Shown: positions 35,889 to 45,192 of the stretch, in pieces | How positions within the stretch are numbered: position 1 is the first letter of the stretch | Layout: every line of letters begins with the position of its first letter | From: Streptococcus parasanguinis | Lineage (GTDB): Bacteria; Bacillota; Bacilli; Lactobacillales; Streptococcaceae | DNA: 64,000 nt | Direction of reading: 5' to 3' | Assembly (NCBI RefSeq): GCF_023109675.1 | Contig: NZ_JALDUR010000008.1 | Span: 10,804 to 74,803 of the forward strand | The notes under the pieces: generated by a model | Told to the model about the DNA's origin: nothing | What the model saw: only the letters and a program-made list of their open reading frames with translations | Database searches by the model: none | Position numbers and translations under genes: made by a program

Positions 35889-36929
35889 TTATTTCTTAGC
35901 GATGGCATGGTAGCTAGTCTTGCTGGTAAAGACTTGACCTGCTCTCAAGATGACCTTTGCAGCCTGGTCACTGTGAATGGCATCTGGCACTGTTTGGAAT
36001 TCTAGAGCCAAGCCATTGTGCTGAACCATTGGTTGGCCTTGCAGATGAACCGTTTCGTCTACGAAATTGGCTGAATACACCACCAAGGCTGGGGCTTCTG
36101 ACTTGAAGGTCAAGAAACGTCCAGATGGCTGATGGTAAAGGAAGCCAGCATTTTCATGCCCTTCTGGAAGAGCGAATGGATGGTCTAATCCTTCTACCAA
36201 ACGGATTTGCGGATCAGAGTCCTTAAAAAGATCCTCCAAGAGCATAGCTTGGTAGAGATGCTGAACAACCGGACTTTCTCTATCCACGGTCTGAAGAGGA
36301 ACACCGTCTGGATGGATAGGGTAAAGCCCTTGATGGTTGATCTGAAAGACATGGTCATTGATCGGTTGGGTGAAGTTCCCAGATAGGTTGAAATAGCTGT
36401 GGTTGGTCGGGTTAACTAGAGTATCTTGATCCGTTTCTACCCGATAAGCAATCTCGAGTTCACCATCTTCCGTCAAACCATAGGTTACCCAGATCTTGAG
36501 ACTTCCAGGGAAACCACCGGTTCCATCCGCCCGTTCTGTATAGAGAGTGATTTCCTGATCCGTTACCGACTCCACGCTAAACAAAGCGCTATCCCAACCC
36601 GTCGGTCCACTGTGGTTGCAGTTGGTACCATTATTAGCTTCCAAGTGATAGGTTTGACCATTGAGTTCAAAGCTAGCTCCTGCAATCCGGCCAGCTACCG
36701 GGCCAATACTAGCCCCATATTTAGGGCTATTGCCCACATAGTCCTCAAAGCGATCAAAGCCTAGAATAATATTCGTAAACTGGTCTTCTTTATCAGGCGT
36801 CACATATTCTAAGATCGTCGCCCCATAGGTCATGACAGATAATTGGTAACCCTTGTCATTTTCGAGGCGATAAGCCCGAACCTCTTGATTCTGCCATTCC
36901 CCAAACACGCTTTCTTGATACTGTTTCAC
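35889..36929 (-). CDS. Aldose 1-epimerase (mutarotase)
   Basis: This protein of about 346 residues is a galactose-type mutarotase: NGTNCNHSGPTGWDSALF and TNHSYFNLSG with the catalytic histidine, and a C-terminal GLALEFQTVPDAIH with the catalytic glutamate. It interconverts alpha and beta anomers of galactose or glucose released by the beta-galactosidase. The GTG at 36929 (VKQYQESVFGEW) seven bases after GGAG is the best start; the longest frame adds ten codons. It is last in the operon. Confidence 0.92.
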   Translation of the reverse strand: MKQYQESVFGEWQNQEVRAYRLENDKGYQLSVMTYGATILEYVTPDKEDQFTNIILGFDRFEDYVGNSPKYGASIGPVAGRIAGASFELNGQTYHLEANNGTNCNHSGPTGWDSALFSVESVTDQEITLYTERADGTGGFPGSLKIWVTYGLTEDGELEIAYRVETDQDTLVNPTNHSYFNLSGNFTQPINDHVFQINHQGLYPIHPDGVPLQTVDRESPVVQHLYQAMLLEDLFKDSDPQIRLVEGLDHPFALPEGHENAGFLYHQPSGRFLTFKSEAPALVVYSANFVDETVHLQGQPMVQHNGLALEFQTVPDAIHSDQAAKVILRAGQVFTSKTSYHAIAKK

Positions 36930-37010
36930 AAACCTTCTCCTCTCACTGTTTTTCTCCATTGTATCAGTTTCACAAGAAGAAACACTCCACTTTTTATAGA
37001 AAATTAGTGG

Positions 37011-38180
37011 CTATTCTTTATGAAATGGATGAATGATCACCCCTTGAACAACCCGATTGACAGTACCAGTTGGTGATGGCGTGTCTGGGCGATTTTGCAC
37101 CTTGAGCGAAGTCAAGAGAGAAATCAACTGACCGTAGATAATGTATGGGAAGGCACGGTAGATATCTAGGGAGTCTGCTGATGCTTTCACCAACACTTCC
37201 CGTACATGCTCGATCCCTGCAGCTTGATCGGTCAAGAGGACAACTTGACGGGCAATCCGATCCCCTGCAACTTCTCGAACCAAGTCCAGATCATACTGAC
37301 GGGTATAAGGATCAATGGCTCCAAAGACCAAGACGAGGGTCTGATCATTGATGAGGGATTTTGGACCGTGACGGAATCCGACAGGACTCTCATACATGGT
37401 TGCGATTTTGCCTGCCGTTAATTCCAAAATCTTGAGCTGGGCTTCATGGGCTAGGCCAAAGAAAGGTCCTGCTCCCAGATAGATCACGCGCTCAAAGTCT
37501 AGATCGACCACTTCCTTGACCGCACGGTCCTTCTCCAAGATTTGCTCAGATAGATCAACCAGCTCTGCTACTCGTTTTTCCTTGATCTCTTCCTCACTTG
37601 GATCAAAAACCAAGAGAGCTGTCAAAAGCATAGAGGTAAAGCTAGAGGTCATCGCAAAGCCGGCATCATTGGTTTCTTTAGGTTGGAGAAGCAAGAGATT
37701 GCGCTCATCTCCGTGGGCTTGCTGGGCCAGTTTTCCTTCTTCGGCACAGGTAATGGTGATCTGATAGAGCTCATCAACCAAGTCTTGAGCCAACTGCACG
37801 GTGGCGACACTTTCTGGCGAATTGCCACTCCGGGCAAAAGATACTAAAACAGTCGGAACCTCTTTTTTCAAATAGGTTTGAGGATGAGCTACGATATCCG
37901 TCGTCGCAATGGATTGAAAATTCCAGTGGCGTTCATCGTGTACTTCCTGCAAATATGGAACCAAGGTATCTCCCACATAGGCTGAGGTCCCAGCCCCTGT
38001 CAAGATGACCTTGATATAGTCATGCTCTTGCCCAATTTTTTCTAAGAAAGCTTTTATTTCCGCTTTTCTTTCTTGATACAAGCGAGCTGTTTCTTTCCAA
38101 ACCGTCGGTTGTTGGTAGATTTCACGTGTTGTGATCTCTGCTCCTAGCTCCTGCAAGTCTTCTTTTGTATAGTCTAACAT
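37011..38180 (-). CDS. AgaS-type sugar isomerase
   Basis: This 389-residue protein has two SIS domains (about 45-190 and 210-370): LTGAGTSAYVGDTLVPYLQ and VSFARSGNSPESVATVQLAQ, then VIYLGAGPFFGLAHEAQLKI and GFRHGPKSLI. It fits the AgaS family of phosphosugar isomerases/deaminases. In pneumococcus the same gene lies in the bgaC operon. The probable substrate is a galactosamine-6-phosphate-type sugar delivered by the PTS. No glutaminase domain is present, which rules out GlmS. Confidence 0.9.
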   Translation of the reverse strand: MLDYTKEDLQELGAEITTREIYQQPTVWKETARLYQERKAEIKAFLEKIGQEHDYIKVILTGAGTSAYVGDTLVPYLQEVHDERHWNFQSIATTDIVAHPQTYLKKEVPTVLVSFARSGNSPESVATVQLAQDLVDELYQITITCAEEGKLAQQAHGDERNLLLLQPKETNDAGFAMTSSFTSMLLTALLVFDPSEEEIKEKRVAELVDLSEQILEKDRAVKEVVDLDFERVIYLGAGPFFGLAHEAQLKILELTAGKIATMYESPVGFRHGPKSLINDQTLVLVFGAIDPYTRQYDLDLVREVAGDRIARQVVLLTDQAAGIEHVREVLVKASADSLDIYRAFPYIIYGQLISLLTSLKVQNRPDTPSPTGTVNRVVQGVIIHPFHKE

Positions 38181-38263
38181 AGAACCTGTTGTTCCTTTCT
38201 ACAATCTAACGTTGATAAATGGGAAAGGAGCCTGAGATGATGCTCCCAGACTCCCATACCAAC

Positions 38264-38668
38264 CTACTCATCTTCATCATCATCAAGGTTTGACAAGAGG
38301 TCATTGACCTTGACAATACTTTCTTTTGCACGTTCAGGGTAGTCCCCTTCATTACCAGTCAGGCTACTATTGATGAATTCGATGACCATCGGAAGATTCA
38401 TCCCTGCGTATAAGTCAATCGCACGTCCTTCAAGGATCAAGCGACTCACAGTGTTGCAAGGAGTTCCTCCCAAGAGATCGGCAAATACAATATAGTCTTC
38501 TAGACCTTGGACTGTTGCTTCAAATTTAGCGGTAAAGTCTTCTGGCCCTTCTTCTGGTAAGAGTGCAACCGTATGGATGGATTCTTGTGGCCCCATAATC
38601 ATCTCTGTGCTCGCTTTGAGCTCTTCACAAAAGCGACCATGGCTGACCAATACTAACTCTTTTGCCAT
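38264..38668 (-). CDS. PTS EIIA, mannose family
   Basis: This 134-residue EIIA has the phosphorylated histidine at residue 10 in LVLVSHGRFCEELK and the family motif FADLLGGTPCNTVSR. It passes phosphate from HPr to the IIB protein. The very acidic C-terminus (NLDDDEDE) is usual. It is encoded 11 bases after IID. Confidence 0.93.
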   Translation of the reverse strand: MAKELVLVSHGRFCEELKASTEMIMGPQESIHTVALLPEEGPEDFTAKFEATVQGLEDYIVFADLLGGTPCNTVSRLILEGRAIDLYAGMNLPMVIEFINSSLTGNEGDYPERAKESIVKVNDLLSNLDDDEDE

Positions 38669-38679
38669 ACCTTACTCCA

Positions 38680-39498
38680 TTATTCCATTCCAAAGAAGAA
38701 GTGGCCAAATGCTGAGAATGCGATTGCTGCAAGGATGATGAGCAAGATAGCTTTTGTAGAGTTCATACCCTTACGTCCAAGCAACCAGTAGATTACACCT
38801 GTGATGATAGCTGGTACCAAACGTGGGAAGATAAGGTTGAGCATATCTTGAATTTCAATCGCTTTGTCCCCAATGTGTGGAGTCCAAGAAACTTCAACAC
38901 CAATCATGCTGGCAATCAAGGCACCAACCATGAAGATACCCAGAACGGCAGCTGCGTCGATCAAAGCTGTCAAGGTACTTTGCATATTGTTGATGAGGTT
39001 AACCCCTTCTTTATAGGCAAATTCCAACTGTTTCCAACGGAAAATGTCATAAGCAACTGCCACAGCGATCCACAAGAAGATACCGGCTGGGTTTCCTGCA
39101 ATAGCCAAAGTTGCTGCGATTGAACCCATAATAGCTGGTACCAATGATCCAAAGATTGAGTCCCCAAGAGGAGCGAATGGTCCCATGAGACCTGTCTTGA
39201 TCCCGTTCACCGCATCTTTTGATTTGACACCATCTTTTTCTTCCAGAGCAAGGTCAAAACCAGTGATAATGGTGTGGAAGAATGGTGAAGTATTGAAGAA
39301 TTGCGTATGCAATTTCATCATTTCTTTCAATTCTGGAGTGCCATCACCATACATTTTACGCAACTGAGGTAAAAGCATATAAAGGTAACCAGAAGCCTGC
39401 ATCCGTTCGTAGTTCCAACCCAATTGGAAGGTGAAGAGGCTACGTTTGTTGATTTGTTTAAAATCTTCTTTTGTTAGTTTGTAATTAGAATTCGTCAT
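38680..39498 (-). CDS. PTS EIID, mannose family
   Basis: This 272-residue membrane component has the typical N-terminus (LTKEDFKQINKRSLFTFQLG), GLMGPFAPLGDSIFGSLVPAI and a hydrophobic C-terminal region. With IIC it forms the sugar channel. The ATG at 39498 (MTNSNYKL) is preferred over one two codons earlier. It overlaps the IIC gene by 14 bases. Confidence 0.93.
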   Translation of the reverse strand: MTNSNYKLTKEDFKQINKRSLFTFQLGWNYERMQASGYLYMLLPQLRKMYGDGTPELKEMMKLHTQFFNTSPFFHTIITGFDLALEEKDGVKSKDAVNGIKTGLMGPFAPLGDSIFGSLVPAIMGSIAATLAIAGNPAGIFLWIAVAVAYDIFRWKQLEFAYKEGVNLINNMQSTLTALIDAAAVLGIFMVGALIASMIGVEVSWTPHIGDKAIEIQDMLNLIFPRLVPAIITGVIYWLLGRKGMNSTKAILLIILAAIAFSAFGHFFFGME

Positions 39499-40399
39499 CT
39501 TCAATTTCCCCGCTTTCTACATTGCTTGCTGGAGCAGCTACGACTGTACGTTGACTGTTTTTGAAGTGTTGTACTGCAAGGAAGATACCGATAATGGCAA
39601 TACCAATCATAGATACACTCTTGAAGTTGTTAACAAAAGTAATAGCTTGTTCTTTTGGAAGTTTAGCGAACACATCAGAACCAACAATGCTAGACACTGC
39701 AGCACCAAGGCTTTGAACATTGCTATAAAGCACTGTCAACATTGCTGTTAAGCCAAAGCCAAGTGCTAAGTAGTGAAGGTTACGACGAACAGGAAGGTAA
39801 CGAAGCAAGATCGCAAATCCAAGACCTGGAAGCATTTGACCTGCAAGTTTCAGACCGTTTGCCAACCATTGTACATTAGCAAGACCTGTAACAACAGTTT
39901 CTACGAAAGAACCACCAAAGGCAAGCGCGAAGAAGACTGGAAGGGCACGAGAAAGAGCCCAAGGAACAGCACCAAGAAGGTAGTTGCGTTCAATTCCTTT
40001 ATAGTCGTAACGTTCGATCGCAGCATCTACACGGTGAGCGAAGTAAGTTGTAGTCATACGACCAAGAATATCAAAGTAGGTCAACAAAGTTGCTACCGGC
40101 ACAGCGATTGTAGCAATAGCAATCTCTGGATCAATCCCTTTTGCTACTGAGAAGGCAGTCGCAAGAACGGCACCAGATGTTGCGTCAATACGAGAAGCTC
40201 CACCGAAAGTACCTACACCGAGCACTGTCAATTGAAGAGAAGCTCCGATAAATAGACCTGTCTTTAAATCCCCCATGACAAGTCCTGTAATGAAACCAGC
40301 AAAGACTGGTGATCCTGCTGATGAAACAATCGTCAACTCATCACAGATTTGATAAGCTGAGTACAAAGTAAGTAGTAAAATTTGCCACCATTGTATCAT
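39485..40399 (-). CDS. PTS EIIC, mannose family
   Basis: This 304-residue membrane component has eight or nine hydrophobic segments and the family signature GLVMGDLKTGLFIGASLQLT (residues about 40-60) and FGGASRIDATSGAVLATAF. It carries the substrate path with IID. The genes overlap by 14 bases. The order IIB-IIC-IID-IIA is that of the pneumococcal bgaC-linked PTS, which is thought to take up galactose-containing sugars. Confidence 0.93.
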   Translation of the reverse strand: MIQWWQILLLTLYSAYQICDELTIVSSAGSPVFAGFITGLVMGDLKTGLFIGASLQLTVLGVGTFGGASRIDATSGAVLATAFSVAKGIDPEIAIATIAVPVATLLTYFDILGRMTTTYFAHRVDAAIERYDYKGIERNYLLGAVPWALSRALPVFFALAFGGSFVETVVTGLANVQWLANGLKLAGQMLPGLGFAILLRYLPVRRNLHYLALGFGLTAMLTVLYSNVQSLGAAVSSIVGSDVFAKLPKEQAITFVNNFKSVSMIGIAIIGIFLAVQHFKNSQRTVVAAPASNVESGEIEDDEF

Positions 40400-40425
40400 G
40401 ACAATTTCCTCCTAAAAATTTTCTT

Positions 40426-40902
40426 TTACTTTAATAACTTCATAAAGTCTTCTGCAGTGTCGTTTGGCACCATCTGAGACGTAATTTTCACACCTTTTTC
40501 GTGGATCTTGTTGAAGTCTTCCACGTCCGCGTCCACCACATTGATCGAGCGGGTAATCGCACGTGTCTCATCAGATTGAGACATATTGCCGACATTCAGC
40601 GTTTCAAGCTGAACGCCTGCTTCGATCAAACGAAGGAAACGATCTGGTTTGCGAGCTACGATAAAGAGTCGTTGGCTATCATATTTTCCAGCCAAGATAT
40701 TTTCCGCAGCCTTTGCGACTGGCAAGATACTAAGCTTAACACCAGGTGGTGTCGCTAGTTTCAAGCCACTTTTTTCGATATCATTTTGAGCGACTTCATC
40801 ATCGATCACCATGATACGTGAAACATTTAGTTTGGTAGTCCAAAGATTGGCTACCTGCCCGTGGATCAAACGTCCATCGATACGGCATCCTACAATAGTC
40901 AT
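40426..40902 (-). CDS. PTS EIIB, mannose family
   Basis: This 158-residue soluble IIB has the phospho-accepting histidine at position 14 in RIDGRLIHGQVANLW. It transfers phosphate from IIA to the incoming sugar. It overlaps the beta-galactosidase stop by four bases, implying coupled translation. Confidence 0.94.
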   Translation of the reverse strand: MTIVGCRIDGRLIHGQVANLWTTKLNVSRIMVIDDEVAQNDIEKSGLKLATPPGVKLSILPVAKAAENILAGKYDSQRLFIVARKPDRFLRLIEAGVQLETLNVGNMSQSDETRAITRSINVVDADVEDFNKIHEKGVKITSQMVPNDTAEDFMKLLK

Positions 40903-42686
40903 AAGTTTTCCCCCTTTACTTCTTTGAATGTAGGTTGTTGAACAAGTTGAAGTGTCTCTTGGTAACGCCCTTCTGTCTCAAAGACGATCAGGCTATTGGC
41001 TCCTTCTTTGAGGAAACCATGAGGCACGTAAAGTGAAGTGGTCGGTCCAACCTTCCAGAAGCGACCAAGGTTGTGGCCGTTGACAAAGACAACCCCTTTC
41101 CCAAATCCTGTCATATCTAGATAGGTATCAAGGGTGTGGTCCAGCTGAAAATCATATCGGTAAAAGGCTGGAGCACCTGCCTGCCATTCCTTTGAAAAAT
41201 CGAGCTGACTGAGATCTTGTAAATCCAGTGGGTACTGCTTCCAATGAAGGTGGAAATGCAAATCCACACAGACACCTGTGCGAATGCCCTTGCGCTGGCT
41301 ATCAGCTAAGAGCTTGTGCCCGTAGTTGACACGACCCATATTCTCAAGCAAGATTTTTAAATTCGTAACCGCTTTCTTTTTTCCTTTGATGAAAAGATCT
41401 TCACCGATCTCTGTTTGGTATTGCGTTGCTACATGTTGATCATCCAGGTAAATCTGTACCCGATCCCGACCATCAATGATGCGCAGTCTTTCTTCTTCCG
41501 CATCCAACTCAAGGTCTGTCTCATATAGGAGATAACCTGTGGTTTGCCCCAACTCTTCCATCTTTTCGGGATAAAGGCTGGTCTCGACTTGAGCCAAATT
41601 ATCCAGATTCCCAAAAAGACTAGTCTTGGCCGCCAATTGCAAGGTTTGTTCTGGTAAACACTCTTTGATAAGTGGTTCTTGCTGTGGGTATTCCGAATAA
41701 TAGGTCGCCATCATCTTTTGAATGGCATAATACTTCTCCGTCGGATTGCCCTGCTCATTGAGCAAAGCCCCATAGTCATAGGACGTCACCTGTGGCAAAT
41801 CAAGCGTCCCCCGAGCTGAACAACCATTCATGAAGCCAAAATTGGTTCCGCCATGAAACATGTAGAGATTAATGGAGCCAAGCTCCAAGACCTCATGGAC
41901 AGCTTCAGCCAACTCCTCTGGGTCCCTTTGAATCACAGGTTCTTTCCAGCGGGTAAACCAGCCATCCCAGAATTCCATACACATCAAGGGCCATCTCTTG
42001 CCGTATTCGTCAAAGAATTCTTTCATTTGACCAAAGTTATAGGCTGCTTTGGAACCGAAGTTTCCTGTCACGAAGAGGTCTTCTTCGATCAAGGTTCCTG
42101 CTCTTAGAGTTGCTCGCCATGGACCATCTGATGTAAAGAGAGGACAGGTCACGCCTTTTTCCTTCATCAAATCCCGAATGGCACGAAGATAATCCTTGTC
42201 TTCTCCATAAGAGCCGTACTCATTTTCCACCTGCATCATGAGGATTGGACCACCCTGATCCACTTGGTAGGGTGTTAACAACCCAAGCAAGCGATCATAA
42301 TAACGATCCACTGCTTCGATAAAGGCTGGGTCTGATGAGCGGATTCGCAGGTCTTCTTCTAAGAGCCAGGCTGGTAATCCACCAAATTCCCACTCTGCAC
42401 AGATAAAGGGCGACGGCCTTACAATCATGTAAAGTCCTAGGGACTGGGCTGTTTGAATGAAACGCTCTAAATCCAATCGACCACTAAAGTCAAACTGTCC
42501 TTTGCGGGGTTCATGCGCATTCCAAGGGACATAGGTCTCAACCGTGTTAAACCCCAAAGCCTTTAGATTATACAAGGAATGATACCAGTCTGCTGGGTCA
42601 ATTCGGAAATAATGGATCGCTCCGGATAAAATCTTGAAGGGTTGATCTTTTAAATAGAAAGCATCGCGAATCTCAAAAACTCCCAT
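40899..42686 (-). CDS. Beta-galactosidase, GH35 (BgaC)
   Basis: This protein of about 595 residues is a glycoside hydrolase family 35 enzyme. The acid/base glutamate is in QVENEYGSYG and the nucleophile in PLMCMEFWDGWF; the N-terminal FKILSGAIHYFRIDP is typical. The C-terminal third contains jelly-roll-like domains. The pneumococcal BgaC prefers Gal-beta-1,3-GlcNAc and is surface-associated despite lacking a signal peptide; none is seen here either. ATG at 42686 follows AAAGGGGGG; the longest frame adds 12 codons. It heads the operon, behind a consensus promoter. Confidence 0.95.
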   Translation of the reverse strand: MGVFEIRDAFYLKDQPFKILSGAIHYFRIDPADWYHSLYNLKALGFNTVETYVPWNAHEPRKGQFDFSGRLDLERFIQTAQSLGLYMIVRPSPFICAEWEFGGLPAWLLEEDLRIRSSDPAFIEAVDRYYDRLLGLLTPYQVDQGGPILMMQVENEYGSYGEDKDYLRAIRDLMKEKGVTCPLFTSDGPWRATLRAGTLIEEDLFVTGNFGSKAAYNFGQMKEFFDEYGKRWPLMCMEFWDGWFTRWKEPVIQRDPEELAEAVHEVLELGSINLYMFHGGTNFGFMNGCSARGTLDLPQVTSYDYGALLNEQGNPTEKYYAIQKMMATYYSEYPQQEPLIKECLPEQTLQLAAKTSLFGNLDNLAQVETSLYPEKMEELGQTTGYLLYETDLELDAEEERLRIIDGRDRVQIYLDDQHVATQYQTEIGEDLFIKGKKKAVTNLKILLENMGRVNYGHKLLADSQRKGIRTGVCVDLHFHLHWKQYPLDLQDLSQLDFSKEWQAGAPAFYRYDFQLDHTLDTYLDMTGFGKGVVFVNGHNLGRFWKVGPTTSLYVPHGFLKEGANSLIVFETEGRYQETLQLVQQPTFKEVKGENL

Positions 42687-42727
42687 AAACGCCCCCCCTT
42701 TCTTATATGTAACCCTTTTCATTTATT

Positions 42728-42756
42728 AATATAATAAATTATTTAAAAAATGTCAA
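42728..42756 (-). promoter_or_regulatory. Promoter of the bgaC operon
   Basis: A perfect TTGACA (42751-42756), 17 bases, TATATT (42728-42733) on the minus strand. Inverted AACCCT / AGGGTT sequences at about 42711-42716 and 42783-42788 lie on each side of it in the shared gap with bgaR and could bind the GntR regulator. Confidence 0.8.
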
Positions 42757-42819
42757 CACTTTTATAAAAAATATGTTAAAATAGGGTTAAATAAGAGAAA
42801 TCTAAAGAGAGGTAGCACT

Positions 42820-43536
42820 ATGGCAATTCCAAAGTACCAACACATCAAAGATGAATTGAAGCAGCAAATTATCTCCGGAAAATTTGAAAATGGAGATAAA
42901 TTTTATACTGAAGCTGAACTCATTAAAATTTATGATGTCAGCTCTATCACCGTTGTCCGTGCTTTGAACGACCTCGCTGCTGATGGCTACATTGTCCGCC
43001 AGCAAGGAAAAGGAACCTTTGTTTCTCGTGCTCGAAAACACAAACTGGTTGAATTTTCAGATGTTGAAACCTTCCCAATCCAAAAGGCCAAAGTCAAAGT
43101 TCTCTCTATTAAACGTGGAAATACCTTAAGCATCCTAGACAAACTAGGCCTCAACCCAACGCAATTCTACTATAAGATCGAACGGACTCGCCAGACAGGG
43201 GATGATACCTATATCTTCCACCAAACCTATATTCCTGAACAATACATCAATCCAAACTATCCAAATTTGGAATACTATAGCTCTATCTATGATCGCTTCA
43301 AAGAAGACTACCACATTCATATGAATGATGAACACTTCGAAGAAGTCAACGAAATCGTCTTTCCTACACCAAGCAAGATTGCTAAAGTATTGAAGATCGA
43401 CGAAAATTTCCCAACGGTTAAACAAGTGAAGACGACCAAGCTAGAAGCGACTGGCCAAATCCTTGAATACACGGAAACCTATAAACGCGGGGACTACTAC
43501 AAGATCAAGTTCATCTCCTGTGACCGCGATCACTAA
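42820..43536 (+). CDS. GntR-family regulator (BgaR)
   Basis: This 238-residue regulator has an N-terminal GntR winged helix (about 1-70; YQHIKDELKQQIISGKFENG and SSITVVRALNDLAADGYIVR) and a C-terminal UTRA effector domain (about 90-235). It is divergent from bgaC, with which it shares a 133-base gap, and corresponds to pneumococcal BgaR, a repressor of that operon. The ligand is probably a galactose-derived phosphosugar. AGAGAGG lies eight bases before the ATG. Confidence 0.92.
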   Translation: MAIPKYQHIKDELKQQIISGKFENGDKFYTEAELIKIYDVSSITVVRALNDLAADGYIVRQQGKGTFVSRARKHKLVEFSDVETFPIQKAKVKVLSIKRGNTLSILDKLGLNPTQFYYKIERTRQTGDDTYIFHQTYIPEQYINPNYPNLEYYSSIYDRFKEDYHIHMNDEHFEEVNEIVFPTPSKIAKVLKIDENFPTVKQVKTTKLEATGQILEYTETYKRGDYYKIKFISCDRDH

Positions 43537-43541
43537 GAACC

Positions 43542-43570
43542 AAAAAGACTGAGACATCTCGGTCTTTTTT
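43542..43570 (+). terminator. Terminator of bgaR
   Basis: AAAAAGACTGAGA and TCTCGGTCTTTTTT pair with one mismatch around a short loop and end in six T residues. Confidence 0.9.
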
Positions 43571-43663
43571 ATAGGTCCAGTATAGCATGTTAAAAACGAT
43601 TTCTAAAGACCTCTTTAAAAATATATATAATTAGTGATAGTTTAGCTATAAAAAGTTTAAAAA

Positions 43664-43852
43664 GAGAGTGGGACAGAAATCGGTAATTCGTTAGAATTCG
43701 ATTTCGTCGTCCCACCTCTGCACAGTTGAGTAGGGCTGTAAAAGCTGATGAAATCAGCGTAGTAGAGCCCACTCAACCACTGCGTCTTGCTCGACAATCC
43801 AAGAACAATTAAGAGGCTAGGACTTTTGTCCCGGCCTCTTTCGTCTTTTTTT
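43664..43852 (+). repeat. Three-hairpin intergenic element
   Basis: Three inverted repeats follow each other: GAGTGGGAC.GAAATCG with CGATTTCGTCGTCCCAC (about 43664-43718), GTTGAGT.GGGCT..GCTGAT with ATCAGC..AGCCCACTCAAC (about 43725-43780), and AAGAGGC..GGAC with GTCC..GCCTCTT (43811-43840) followed by T7. The last resembles a plus-strand terminator, so the element may be a small RNA. It occupies most of the gap between bgaR and purB, where pneumococcus carries strH. No coding frame was seen. Confidence 0.65.
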
Positions 43853-43875
43853 CAAATTCCCGTTTTTAGTTGCGC

Positions 43876-45174
43876 CTAGTCTCCCAAACCGATGCGTTCG
43901 AAGATCTCATCCACCCGTTTGGTGTAGTAAGTTGGATTGAAGATTTCGTCGATTTCTTCTTGAGTCAGGCGTGATGTCACCTCTGGATCTGCTTCAAGAA
44001 GTGGTTTGAAATCTACTTGATTATCCCATGATTGAGCTGTTTTTGGTTGCACCAAGTCATAAGCTTGCTCACGCGTCATGCCTTTTTCAATCAAAGTCAA
44101 CATGGCACGTTGGCTAAAGATTAGACCGAATGTAGAGTTCATGTTGCGGATCATGTTTTCTGGGAAGACTGTCAAGTTCTTAACAATGTTTCCAAAACGG
44201 TTAAGCATGTAGTCAATCAAGATAGTTGTGTCTGGTGCGATGATCCGCTCAGCTGATGAGTGAGAGATATCACGCTCGTGCCAAAGGGCTACGTTCTCAT
44301 AAGCTGTTACCATGTGACCACGGATAACACGCGCCAGACCTGTCATGTTTTCAGAACCGATCGGGTTGCGCTTGTGAGGCATGGCTGAAGAGCCTTTTTG
44401 ACCTTTAGCAAAGAACTCTTCCACTTCACGTTGTTCAGATTTTTGAAGACCACGGATCTCAGTTGCCATACGCTCGATAGAAGTTGCGATGCTCGCAAGA
44501 ACTGCAAAGTACTCAGCGTGAAGGTCACGAGGAAGGACCTGTGTAGAGATTTCTTGAGCACGGATACCAAGTTTGTCGCAGACGTATTTTTCAACGAATG
44601 GTGGGATGTTGGCAAAGTTACCAACCGCACCCGAAATCTTACCAGCTTCTACGCCAGCTGCTGCATGCTCGAAACGCTCGATGTTACGTTTCATTTCGCT
44701 GTACCAAGTTGCCAATTTAAGACCAAAAGTTGTCGGCTCAGCGTGCACACCGTGGGTACGCCCCATCATGATAGTGAACTTGTGCTCTTTAGCCTTATCA
44801 GCGATGATGTTAGTGAAGTTTTCAAGGTCTCGACGGATGATGTCGTTGGCCTGCTTGTAAAGGTAACCGTAGGCCGTATCCACCACGTCAGTAGAAGTCA
44901 ACCCATAGTGGACCCACTTGCGCTCTTCACCAAGAGTTTCAGAAACCGCACGTGTGAAGGCAACCACATCGTGACGAGTTTGCTGCTCAATCTCCAAAAT
45001 ACGGTCGATGTCAAAGTCCGCCTTCTCGCGAATCAAAACCACATCTTCCTTAGGGATTTCCCCCAACTCAGCCCATGCCTCATCAGCCAAGATTTCCACC
45101 TCAAGCCAAGCACGGTATTTATTTTCTTCACTCCAAATGTTCGCCATCTCAGGGCGAGAGTAACGGTTGATCAT
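43876..45174 (-). CDS. Adenylosuccinate lyase
   Basis: This 432-residue fumarase/aspartase-superfamily enzyme has the signature [15 protein letters not shown] near residue 262, [11 protein letters not shown] and [14 protein letters not shown] with the catalytic His. It acts twice: splitting SAICAR to AICAR in IMP synthesis and adenylosuccinate to AMP. It is the last purine gene on the minus strand. Length is standard. Confidence 0.97.
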   Translation of the reverse strand: MINRYSRPEMANIWSEENKYRAWLEVEILADEAWAELGEIPKEDVVLIREKADFDIDRILEIEQQTRHDVVAFTRAVSETLGEERKWVHYGLTSTDVVDTAYGYLYKQANDIIRRDLENFTNIIADKAKEHKFTIMMGRTHGVHAEPTTFGLKLATWYSEMKRNIERFEHAAAGVEAGKISGAVGNFANIPPFVEKYVCDKLGIRAQEISTQVLPRDLHAEYFAVLASIATSIERMATEIRGLQKSEQREVEEFFAKGQKGSSAMPHKRNPIGSENMTGLARVIRGHMVTAYENVALWHERDISHSSAERIIAPDTTILIDYMLNRFGNIVKNLTVFPENMIRNMNSTFGLIFSQRAMLTLIEKGMTREQAYDLVQPKTAQSWDNQVDFKPLLEADPEVTSRLTQEEIDEIFNPTYYTKRVDEIFERIGLGD

Positions 45175-45192
45175 GATGTTTCTCCTATAATT

